Source: Sphaerulina vaccinii (Eukaryota; Ascomycota; Dothideomycetes; Mycosphaerellales; Mycosphaerellaceae). From it: 64,000 nt of DNA. How positions within the stretch are numbered: position 1 is the first letter of the stretch; each line of letters begins with the position of its first letter. Of this stretch, positions 50,587 to 59,078 are shown piece after piece. Where the stretch lies: contig JAKUDP010000014.1 in NCBI GenBank assembly GCA_022570795.1, positions 558,001 to 622,000 of the forward strand, read 5' to 3'. The translations under genes and the position numbers were made by a program. The notes beneath the pieces are model-generated. The model was not told where the DNA came from. It saw only the letters and a list, made by a program, of their open reading frames with translations, and ran no database searches.

Positions 50587-50782
50587 CGTTGTCGAACTAC
50601 AGAGACAGAGACAGCTACTTCCACGCGCAACAGAGAACACAAAAAGATTATAGACGCTAGCGATTAGAGCCCTGCATACAGTATCGAGAACCTTATTCCG
50701 CCAAGCGCTATGTCATCGCATCGAGGCACTGAGAAAGACAGACACTCTACGTGAATACCTACATCGTCTGTACATCGCCAAC
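50587..50782. promoter_or_regulatory. Compact divergent promoter, RRP12 and PBDC1
   Basis: Only 196 bp separate the two ATGs. Both genes serve the protein-synthesis machinery, so joint control is plausible. No individual element is claimed. Confidence 0.5.
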
Positions 50783-51353
50783 ATGTCTCTTCAAACTGCT
50801 GCAGGCCCCATCAACGCCGAGGATGCCGACAACTTCGAGGAGATCGAGAAGCAGTTCGCCGTCAAAGGTGAACAACAAGCAGTCGAGCAGAGACTGAGTG
50901 CTGCAAGCTAATAAGATGGTAGTCGTCGAGCACATGGAGACATACTGGAAGATCCTAGAAAAGCTGCCAGGCTCAAAGCTGCGACTGACCAAAATGGACG
51001 ATGAGATCCTCGAGCACTTCAACAAGGACTTCCCCGATTTCGACCTAAAGGGTACCATCAACGAGGACGAGATGAAGAGCAAGGCAGGCAAGGAAAGGTG
51101 GCGCAACTTCAGCATGGCCTACGAGAAGAAGATTGAAGACTACAACTTTGGCGCCATGGTGCGCAACAATGCAGCTGTTGAATATGACCAGGATACCACC
51201 ATCTTCGGTATGTGTGAGAAGTGGTAGATTCTTGTGTCTGGCTAATAATTTCTAGCTGTGCGCATGCAGTTCTACGCCATCGAGATCGCGAGAAATCGTG
51301 CTGGCTTGAACGACTGGATCTGCGAGAAGGCCAGCGCCGACAAGAAGTCGTGA
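50783..51353 (+). CDS. PBDC1: PBDC1 / Ypl225w homologue (eEF1A chaperone)
   Basis: Three exons: 50783..50867, 50923..51207 and 51256..51353. Introns are 55 and 48 nt with TAATA/CTAAT branch sites. The product is 155 residues. It starts MSLQTAAGPINAEDADNFEEIE. The splice into VEHMETYWKILEKLPGSKLRLTKMDDEI is the family landmark, and DYNFGAMVRNNAAVEYDQDTTIF and FYAIEIARNRAGLNDWICEKA follow. The family (formerly polysaccharide biosynthesis domain protein, DUF757) has no enzyme motif. In yeast the homologue is a ribosome-associated chaperone that folds the GTP-binding domain of translation factor eEF1A as it is made. Cytosolic location is expected. The acceptor of intron 1 (GGTAG at 50922) was chosen by frame and conservation. 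Confidence 0.93.
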
Positions 51354-51876
51354 GAGTGCGAAAGTACCACTTTCTCTTAGTCTGCTCCTGCGGGAACGAC
51401 GCAGCTTAGACAGGACCTGGTCCAGTCAGCTCGGGATGTAGGTGGGAAGCGACTCACGATCTCCAACAGGACACTCACGGGACAGAACCGCTGGACTTGC
51501 ATTCGCTGTCGCTTCAAAAGGTGCCGCGGAAGATGTCGAGGATGTCTTTGTAGATTTTCACCGACGGAGGACACATTCTTGGATTTGCGACGAGCCAGAT
51601 CATCGTGTGCATGAATTGATTAGATGAAGATACCCGAGACACGCGCGCAAGGGCGCAATAGATAGAGAACATTGCATTGTTCTGGTAAGCGGGTGAAGAA
51701 CAATCGTAAGCACACATTCTTTCTCCCGAATTCGTGAAAACTCACCAAATGCACTTCGAAAAAGCTCGAAAAGTCCGTGCACGTCGAGCGCCACCTCGGA
51801 ACATCACTATTTCATATCTGCTTCGATATAGGTCTTCAGCTGGTCACATGGCACTGCAGCTGCACGATACAGGTCA
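51354..51876. other. Intergenic region upstream of the STE6-type gene
   Basis: 523 bp: the PBDC1 3' flank and the ABC transporter promoter. No supported ORF is seen. Confidence 0.55.
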
Positions 51877-54800
51877 ATGGCCACCACCGAGGAACCGAAA
51901 AAGCGAGGCTGGCACCGACGAAAGCCATCGACCGAGAATGATGGCAAATCAGTAGCAGAAAGCGAGGACCTATCAGACCCGGACGCAATCGAGGAGGAGC
52001 CTACGAAGCCGCCACCATGGCGAGTACTCTTCGCCTTCACGATTCCGCGCATGATACCATTGCTGGTAGCAGGCATCATCGTTTCGATCGCGGCTGGTGC
52101 TACGGGACCCGCACAAAATCTCATCGTTGGCGACTTGTTCGAAGGCTTCACGAACTTTGCCGGAGGAGTCGTCACGTCAGAGGAGTTTGTGAAGCGCCAA
52201 ACGAAATACATTCTATACGTTGTCGCAATAGCTTGCTCCAGTTGGCTGTTGCACTCCCTCGACTTCATGATCTGGCTGGCATTTGGAGAACTGCAGGCAG
52301 CGAGTGCCCGCGATCGCTTGTTTCATGGTTTGATGGCTAAAGAGACGGGATGGTATGATCTTCGAAAGAATGGAATCGGCGCACAACTGCCCAGAATGCA
52401 GGCCCAGATCCGCGAACTACAGCTGGCCACAGCTCAACCACTTGGATCAATGTTCGCGCTGGCCTCGACGGCAATCCTGTCACTGGTACAGGCATTTGTG
52501 AAGTCGCCGAAGCTCACGCTGGTCACTCTCGCTTCCTCCCCTCTCATTCTGGGTCTGGCTGTCTGGGCAGGAAAGCCCATGTACAAGAATATCGATAAGA
52601 TGATGCACAAGTTGACCGAAGCTCAAAAGTACACGACAAGCGCGTTTGGTGCCATCGAGACTGTGAAGTGCTTCAATGGCCAGGAGATTGAAGTCGACAA
52701 GTACAGCAAGATCATACATCAAGCGGCTCTTTATTACGCTTGGGTTGCGCATGGCAGTGCGCTTCAGATGGCGCTCATCGTGATGCTCTCGGTCTCCATG
52801 TTCGTCCAAGGCTTCTACTACGGAGGCGTGCTAATTGCGAAGGGCGAGATCAACTCTGGAGACGTTGTCACCACGTTCTTTTCTGCCATTGGCGCTTTTC
52901 AAGCAATACAAGCTATCCTGCCGCAAATGATTGTCTTGGAGAAAGGCCGATCTGCTGGCGCTACCTTGCGCGCGATCATGGCACAGGTCGAGAGCAAGTC
53001 CAAGGACGAGACGTCTCAACCACAAATCACACCAACAACATGTCTGGGCAATATCGAGGTCAAGAACTTGACTTTTGCGTACCCATCACGACCAGACGTA
53101 CCAGCTGTTCAGGACATCACTCTGTACATACAAGGCGGCGACATGTCCTTCTTGATCGGCAAAAGTGGGTCTGGTAAGAGTACAATAAGTCAACTGCTTA
53201 TGCGCTTCTACAACTCTCCACCCAATACCATCACGGTCGATGGCGTACCGCTAGAACAACTTGATACCACTTGGCTGCGATCGAATGTTACGCTTGTCGA
53301 GCAGACAAGTCTCCTTTTCAGCGACACTATCTTCCACAACATCGCTTTCGGACGCAAGGACTGGCAGAATGTGACCAAGGAAGAGGTGATGGGTGCTGTA
53401 CAGTTTGCACTTCTGCAGCTGATGATCTCCGATATGCCGGACGGACTTGACACCATGGTTGGCTTCAAAGGTGGGGCGATGTCTGGAGGTCAGCGTCAAC
53501 GCATGGCTTTGGCGCGAGCGAGACTGAGAGATACGCCTATACTGATCCTGGACGAGTCGACCAGTGCGCTTGATCACATCAGTAGGACTCTAGTCATGGA
53601 AGCACTGCGCGCTTGGCGAAAAGGCAAGACTACGATCATCATCACACACGACATCACTCAGATCATGCCTGACGATTACATCTACCTGCTTGGAGATGGA
53701 CGACTGGTGCAGGAGGGCTATCGCAAGCAGTTGGAGAAGCAGAAGGACACGCCGTTCCAAGCCTTTCTCTCGGAAGAGCAGAAAGCTCTTATCTCGCCGC
53801 TTGAGATACGCAACTTGGATCTGGGCAACCGAGACTCCTGGACCTCAGAATTGTCAGAAGACTACTCTCCTCGGCCTTTGCCACAAAACAAGGCCTCCTA
53901 CTTCGACCCTCTCGATGCACAACTTACAGCCACGGAGAAGAAACGGCAGTCTAGGATACCGAATGTCTTCCAAGAAGGCTCACCTATGCCACTCATGAGG
54001 GGTTTCACCTCGAAAGGACCGACTTCAGCTTTTGCGTCGCCGTTCATGAAAATGGGCAACTGGTCGCCGCCGGACTCATCTAGTCTGACCTGGAGTCGGG
54101 ATTCACCCACCTCAGCTACAAGTAAGACTAGTCCGACTGGCATCACTTCACCCTCCAACAAGCGATCTTCGCTAGGCTGGGAGACGCTGATCGATTCGGC
54201 TGGGAAATATGCTGCTGACATGCGACGAGCAAGACCCGGCACCACTCGCACACGTCGTCCACTAGAGGACATTGAGGAGATTCCGCTCACTGGGCCAGAT
54301 GAGGCACTTGCCGCCCTTGAGGGCCAGACTGCCGAACAGTTGACTGCGGAAAACAAGACTTTCAAGGTCATCTTTGCTACAATATGGCCTAATCTGGACG
54401 CACGCGGAAAGACCTGGCTCATCTGTGGTGTCTGGGGAGCCACTGTGCACGCCGTCGCCAGTCCCGTCTTTTCTTACATCTTATCCAAACTGCTCGCAAC
54501 TTATGCTGTAGTTGGTGGAGAGAAGAAAAAAGCACTCATCTACGCGATGGTCATCTTAGCAGTCGCATTCTTCGACTCTTTCCACACATATCTGATGAGA
54601 TTCATGCTGGAATGGGCCGGAGAGAAATGGGTCGATGCCATTCGTATCAGAGCTTACGAACGTATCCTCGACCAGGACCGAGATTTCTTCTCCAAGGAAG
54701 AAAACGGAATGGCGATTCTGACAGAGAGCCTCGATCGAAATGCTGAAGAAATGCGTAACTTGCTCGGAAGATTCGCTTCACTCGGATACGTCGCCATCCT

Positions 54801-56340
54801 GATGACTATCGTGGCCCTAATTTGGGCTCTAGTCTCACAATGGAAAGTTACCCTCATCGCGTTCGCGATAGCACCATACATATTCGGTGTAACGAAAGTG
54901 TACGCAGCCATCGCCGAGAAGTGGGAAGGACGCAGTAACGACGCTTCAGACAAAGCTTCTGCGATCTTCACAGAAACTTTCATCAACATCAAGACTGTAC
55001 GAGCCTTGACACTCGAAGAACACTTCCTGGACAAATACACCCTCGCAACCAACGAAACCCTCATCGTAGGCTTCAAACGCTCCTTCTACGCAGGTTTCTT
55101 CTTCGGCCTCTCCGACTCAGCCGGCAACTTCGCCATCGCAATGATCTTCTACGCCGGCACAAAAATCGCAGTCTCAGGCGCCAGCGTAACAGACATAATA
55201 ACAGTTTTTACAATGTTAATCTTCACAATCACAAACGTCAGCGCGATTCTAGAATTCATCCCGCAAATCGGTTCTTCAAAAGATACTGCAGCACGTCTTT
55301 TACGTTTGGCCCAATTACCTAAGACTTCTCACGAACATCTCGGCGATACTCGAATCACGACTGTTGGAGATATCGTATTCGATAATTTGAAGTTTTGCTA
55401 TCCTTCCCGTCCTGAACAGACAATTCTCAAAAATATCAATTTGAGATTGAAGCCTGGTACAGCAACAGCTATTGTCGGATCTTCCGGTTCAGGTAAATCT
55501 ACTATCGCGAACTTGTTGCTCGATCTCTACAGTACCGCCTCCGTCCCAAATTCTCGCATCGGCGACTTGACTTTTGGAGGTCGAGATATGAAACACATTT
55601 CTACTAACTCCCTCCGTACAATGATCGTTCCTGTACAACAAACTCCTACGGTGTTCGCTGCTACAGTCTCCGAGAACATATCCTACGGTCTTCCCATAGG
55701 CCATCCGTTGAAACGTGAAGAGGAAATTTCACGTGCGGCGAAACAAGCTGGCGTTCACGACTTCATTTTATCCCTCCCGCAAGGGTATTCTACACCGATC
55801 GGAGAAGGCGGTCTCGGACTCTCAGGAGGTCAAGCACAACGTATCGCCATAGCCCGCGCCCTAGTCCGCAAACCCAGCGTCCTAATCCTCGACGAAGCGA
55901 CGAGTGCATTAGACGTCGAAACTGCCAACCTCATCCGAGCCACCATCGCCAACCTCATCTCCTCATCCAAGAATAGTAGGGATATGGATCCCATCACGGT
56001 TATTATCATAACGCATCATAAATCTATGATGGAGATCGCTGAGAGGGTGGTGGTTTTGGATGATGGAAGGATTATGGAAAAGGGGAGTTTTGATGAATTG
56101 ATGAAGAAGGAAGGAGGTGCTTTGGCGAATCTTTTATCTGGGGGAGAGTGGATGGGGGATAGGAGGGAGAGCAAGAGGATCAGTAGGGTCGCGAAGTCCA
56201 GGAAAAGTGGGATGGGTATAGTGCCGATATTGAGGGATGTTAAGTGGGATAAGAGGAGGAGTGGGGTACAGCAGCAAGGAGGGAAGGGCAAGGGGAAGGG
56301 GAAGGGGAGGATGGAGAGTTTGGATAGCGGTGGGAAGTAG
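51877..56340 (+). CDS. STE6: Full-size ABC-B transporter, Ste6 (a-factor exporter) type
   Basis: An intronless ORF of 1487 residues with a (TMD-NBD)x2 layout. NBD1 has Walker A GKSGSGKST (about residue 428), signature MSGGQRQR, Walker B ILILDESTSALD and switch His in ITHD. NBD2 has GSSGSGKST (about 1201), LSGGQAQR, VLILDEATSALD and ITHH. Both sites look catalytically complete. A Ser/Pro-rich linker of about 200 residues joins the halves, and the C-terminal 60 residues are basic and Gly/Lys-rich. Length and linker fit the fungal Ste6/a-factor exporters, which expel farnesylated mating pheromone at the plasma membrane. Other ABC-B pumps for drugs or peptides are alternatives. No pheromone precursor with a CaaX end was recognised nearby. 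Confidence 0.85.
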   Translation: MATTEEPKKRGWHRRKPSTENDGKSVAESEDLSDPDAIEEEPTKPPPWRVLFAFTIPRMIPLLVAGIIVSIAAGATGPAQNLIVGDLFEGFTNFAGGVVTSEEFVKRQTKYILYVVAIACSSWLLHSLDFMIWLAFGELQAASARDRLFHGLMAKETGWYDLRKNGIGAQLPRMQAQIRELQLATAQPLGSMFALASTAILSLVQAFVKSPKLTLVTLASSPLILGLAVWAGKPMYKNIDKMMHKLTEAQKYTTSAFGAIETVKCFNGQEIEVDKYSKIIHQAALYYAWVAHGSALQMALIVMLSVSMFVQGFYYGGVLIAKGEINSGDVVTTFFSAIGAFQAIQAILPQMIVLEKGRSAGATLRAIMAQVESKSKDETSQPQITPTTCLGNIEVKNLTFAYPSRPDVPAVQDITLYIQGGDMSFLIGKSGSGKSTISQLLMRFYNSPPNTITVDGVPLEQLDTTWLRSNVTLVEQTSLLFSDTIFHNIAFGRKDWQNVTKEEVMGAVQFALLQLMISDMPDGLDTMVGFKGGAMSGGQRQRMALARARLRDTPILILDESTSALDHISRTLVMEALRAWRKGKTTIIITHDITQIMPDDYIYLLGDGRLVQEGYRKQLEKQKDTPFQAFLSEEQKALISPLEIRNLDLGNRDSWTSELSEDYSPRPLPQNKASYFDPLDAQLTATEKKRQSRIPNVFQEGSPMPLMRGFTSKGPTSAFASPFMKMGNWSPPDSSSLTWSRDSPTSATSKTSPTGITSPSNKRSSLGWETLIDSAGKYAADMRRARPGTTRTRRPLEDIEEIPLTGPDEALAALEGQTAEQLTAENKTFKVIFATIWPNLDARGKTWLICGVWGATVHAVASPVFSYILSKLLATYAVVGGEKKKALIYAMVILAVAFFDSFHTYLMRFMLEWAGEKWVDAIRIRAYERILDQDRDFFSKEENGMAILTESLDRNAEEMRNLLGRFASLGYVAILMTIVALIWALVSQWKVTLIAFAIAPYIFGVTKVYAAIAEKWEGRSNDASDKASAIFTETFINIKTVRALTLEEHFLDKYTLATNETLIVGFKRSFYAGFFFGLSDSAGNFAIAMIFYAGTKIAVSGASVTDIITVFTMLIFTITNVSAILEFIPQIGSSKDTAARLLRLAQLPKTSHEHLGDTRITTVGDIVFDNLKFCYPSRPEQTILKNINLRLKPGTATAIVGSSGSGKSTIANLLLDLYSTASVPNSRIGDLTFGGRDMKHISTNSLRTMIVPVQQTPTVFAATVSENISYGLPIGHPLKREEEISRAAKQAGVHDFILSLPQGYSTPIGEGGLGLSGGQAQRIAIARALVRKPSVLILDEATSALDVETANLIRATIANLISSSKNSRDMDPITVIIITHHKSMMEIAERVVVLDDGRIMEKGSFDELMKKEGGALANLLSGGEWMGDRRESKRISRVAKSRKSGMGIVPILRDVKWDKRRSGVQQQGGKGKGKGKGRMESLDSGGK

Positions 56341-56665
56341 TGTACTGGTGGTGACGATGTAACTTGTTTCGCACTGTATGTACACAACGCTGCTTCTGCC
56401 GAATTGGATTGAACAAGAACGAATGTGTTCTGGGGTATCAAATGCTTTCCGAGTTCATGCCATCCCAATATGCTGAATGATCACACCCAACAACGAAAAG
56501 ATCCTGTCCCCATGCTAGGCATCTCCATGATAAGAATGAATGGTATCTGGGGGGTATCGTATCATATGCTGCTCCATCATGCCATCCCAATATGCTAAAT
56601 GATCACACCCAAGAATGAAAAGTTCCCGCTCCTGCCCCAATCACATCCTGAAAATAGTAGATGTC
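56341..56665. other. Convergent spacer containing a direct repeat
   Basis: 325 bp between converging genes, most of it taken up by the two-copy direct repeat described separately. No ORF is supported. Confidence 0.6.
56414..56628 (+). repeat. Two-copy direct repeat, unit about 120 bp
   Basis: Copy 1 (56414-56506) and copy 2 (56531-56628) share CATGCCATCCCAATATGCT, the following ATGATCACACCCAA and flanking AAGAAYGAATG / TATC stretches in the same order, 117-122 bp apart. Copies are about 75-80% alike by eye, with small indels. It lies in the 3' region of the STE6-type gene. Confidence 0.75.
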
Positions 56666-57871
56666 TCACTGATGCGCCTGCTGCCATCTCCTCGCCAACT
56701 CTTGCGCCCTCCTCCTAGCCTCCGTAGCTTGTACTGCCTGGGCCTGTGCCTGACTTTCGGCATATCCTGGCAATTCATCCTCATCCTCATCCTGCTCGAT
56801 GGGGCTCACGTCTGCATCTGCACTAGGTGGTTCCACCCATAGATCAAGTCCACCATCTGAAGCGTGGATTGGCTCGGTCACTAAGCGTTGAGGTGTTGGA
56901 CGTCTGGGGAGTGTGAATACTGGCTGTGGCAACTGTGCCATATGATGCAGTGCCCTTACAGTGGTGGGCGTCTGCTGCTGAATGGGTGATACCAAAGGTA
57001 ATTCGGATCGGCGTGAATGTCTGTCGTGCATCGTGTTTCGTCCTCGGTAGTCTTGGTATATTGGCGATCCTCGCAAAGGCTGCTCAGGTCCTAATCCTGC
57101 AGTCGCTTGTACAAACAAATGGAACTCCTCATCGTCCGTGAAAGGTGCCTCTGTCGTGGTATGTTGTCTTGCCGGAGGAAGAAAGTTCGGTATCCCACTC
57201 ATCAATGAGACTTCATCATCTCGCTCGTCCGCATGATGACCACGATATGCGTGGAAGCTCGGCGTGTTGGGTTGGCTGACAGATCTCATGGTCGAGTGTT
57301 GATGAGGCTCCTCGGGCGTGCTTTCCCCATCATACGGACTCAATTGTGGATATAGCAATGATGGATTAATGTCGCTGGCATGTGATTCGAATTGCCTCAG
57401 ACTCGGTGTGCTTGTAAGCGCCTCTGGATGCTTACGTGGTCGAAGCGGTTGAACAACAGGCTGTGCCAATTGTCTTTGAAACTGTCGGAATGGAGGTACA
57501 TGTTGTGGTGGTGTCGATGTCCTGACCGGAGGTAAACGTTCTTCTGAACGGTCGTGCCACTCTCGTGGTCGGTAAGGTAGAGGCACTTCCTGCCATTGCC
57601 TCTGTGGGAGAGGTGAAGGCTGCCTCGTGGTGGTGTTGAAGAACGGTTCGCTCAAGCGATTCTGTGATCGTGCTCTGATTCGCTGATGACGTTGCTCGTC
57701 TTCAATAGCATTCTGGTGATCCATGTACATATAGTTGGTTGCGTCCTCGAGCCAGGCAGAAATGCCTGAACCTGAGCTTCCACGTTTCTCGGACTCTTGA
57801 TAGCTTACAGACGTATAGACGTATCCTTGTCCATGCTCTGTGTATGGTGGTGGACATGCACTGTATTGCAT
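56666..57871 (-). CDS. Gln/Pro/Arg-rich disordered protein, unknown function
   Basis: An intronless ORF of 401 residues with an ATG at 57871. There is no signal peptide, membrane segment or catalytic domain. Near the N-terminus GISAWLEDATNYMYMDHQNAIEDEQRHQRIRARSQNRL looks helical. The centre is rich in Pro, Gln, Arg and Ser with several R-Q-x-P motifs, and the C-terminus is acidic then ends in a charged helix (QATEARRRAQELARRWQQAHQ). Composition and codon use are consistent and the frame is long, so I accept it as a gene. It is probably a lineage-restricted regulatory or scaffold protein. No function can be assigned. Confidence 0.65.
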   Translation of the reverse strand: MQYSACPPPYTEHGQGYVYTSVSYQESEKRGSSGSGISAWLEDATNYMYMDHQNAIEDEQRHQRIRARSQNRLSEPFFNTTTRQPSPLPQRQWQEVPLPYRPREWHDRSEERLPPVRTSTPPQHVPPFRQFQRQLAQPVVQPLRPRKHPEALTSTPSLRQFESHASDINPSLLYPQLSPYDGESTPEEPHQHSTMRSVSQPNTPSFHAYRGHHADERDDEVSLMSGIPNFLPPARQHTTTEAPFTDDEEFHLFVQATAGLGPEQPLRGSPIYQDYRGRNTMHDRHSRRSELPLVSPIQQQTPTTVRALHHMAQLPQPVFTLPRRPTPQRLVTEPIHASDGGLDLWVEPPSADADVSPIEQDEDEDELPGYAESQAQAQAVQATEARRRAQELARRWQQAHQ

Positions 57872-59078
57872 CGCAGGTAGGTCTCGACTAGTCAGTGACG
57901 AAGTGCTTGTGGTAAGGTAATCGAGGGCCCATTATTGTCTCTGGAAGCAGATCTGCTTGAGATAGAGGTAGTATGAGAGTGCCAATCCTGTCTTTGCCTC
58001 ACCGAAGATAGCGCAGGACGATGCTACGCCGTGGCCTGTGGCACTTAGTAACATGGGGATATACCGCCTCTTAGAAAATGCATGCAGAAATCCTTACTAT
58101 TCTGGTTTGCTCACGCGAAAGCTCTAGTAGTTCTAGCCCTAGAGGGACCGAAGATGGGGCATTGAGTTCGCGAGCAACCGAAAGCAGCTGTCTGCGATCC
58201 ACGTGAGATTGCGGGCGGTGGATTTTGGCTGGCAAGAAGTACATCACTGCGGAGGTCCGCAGTGAATTGCAGTGCCATGTGGTAGTGGCGGCGAGAGGAA
58301 CGATTCATCGCGGCGCTATAGAGGTAGTGACCAACGGCGGCCAATGCCATGTTGTTGGCAGAGGTTATAAAAAGACTCTGTGGATATGGAAACGAGGCAA
58401 TGCTCGTATTTTTCGGGCGGAATTCCACCGTACGTTCCTGTGCCGCTTGTGACAGTACCTCTACCATTGGGAGGCGCCCTGGAGCTCTCATCGTCAATGG
58501 CTCCTGCTGTGGTCATGTGTACTCCTCCAGCTTCGATGGATAGCTCGTCCATCCCGAGAGATACTTCGAAGACATGTTTGCAAGTTGTCTTGCCGCAAGC
58601 AAGTTCATCAAATGATCGAGTGTGAGACAAAAAGTGGTAGATCCTTCGTGTCGAAGATCTGGTTTCTATTTTTACCTCAGCATCAGCCAAGACTTCCTTG
58701 GCCGTTGTTTCCGCGAGCAACTTCACCTTCCACGAGCAGCATAGGTAGTACACTACATGGTCAGAGGTGCGCAACGTGACATGCCATCGCGGACTCCCGG
58801 CTGAAGTCAATCGTGGATAACAGAATTTTGTTTTGCACGCTCTGCTTCTGGACCATGGGCAATTAAATTCTCCGATCTGATCGGCGGCAGACCGGGATGA
58901 TTGACCACGATGTCAGACTGCACTGGGTACCTTATGTTACATGGCTCGCTTTCGTTGTCATAGCCATCACGCCTGATAACGCTTACATGAATCTATGCTA
59001 GCCCCGTGGGCATCCATCTTATCGCTGCGATATACAATATCCATGCCTATCTCATACAGTACTTGAGAGACAGGCAGA
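57872..59078. other. Intergenic region, 1.2 kb
   Basis: A 164-codon minus-strand ORF (58316-58810) starts with TTG and a second one overlaps it (58111-58497). Parts look faintly coding, but no ATG-led, spliceable model could be made. Otherwise this is the promoter of the Q/P-rich gene and the 3' flank of the polymerase gene. Confidence 0.4.

Noticed and set aside
51877..56340. Search for an a-factor-like CaaX pheromone gene beside the STE6-type exporter
   Set aside because: No short ORF ending in a Cys-aliphatic-aliphatic-x motif with a suitable precursor was recognised in the flanks.
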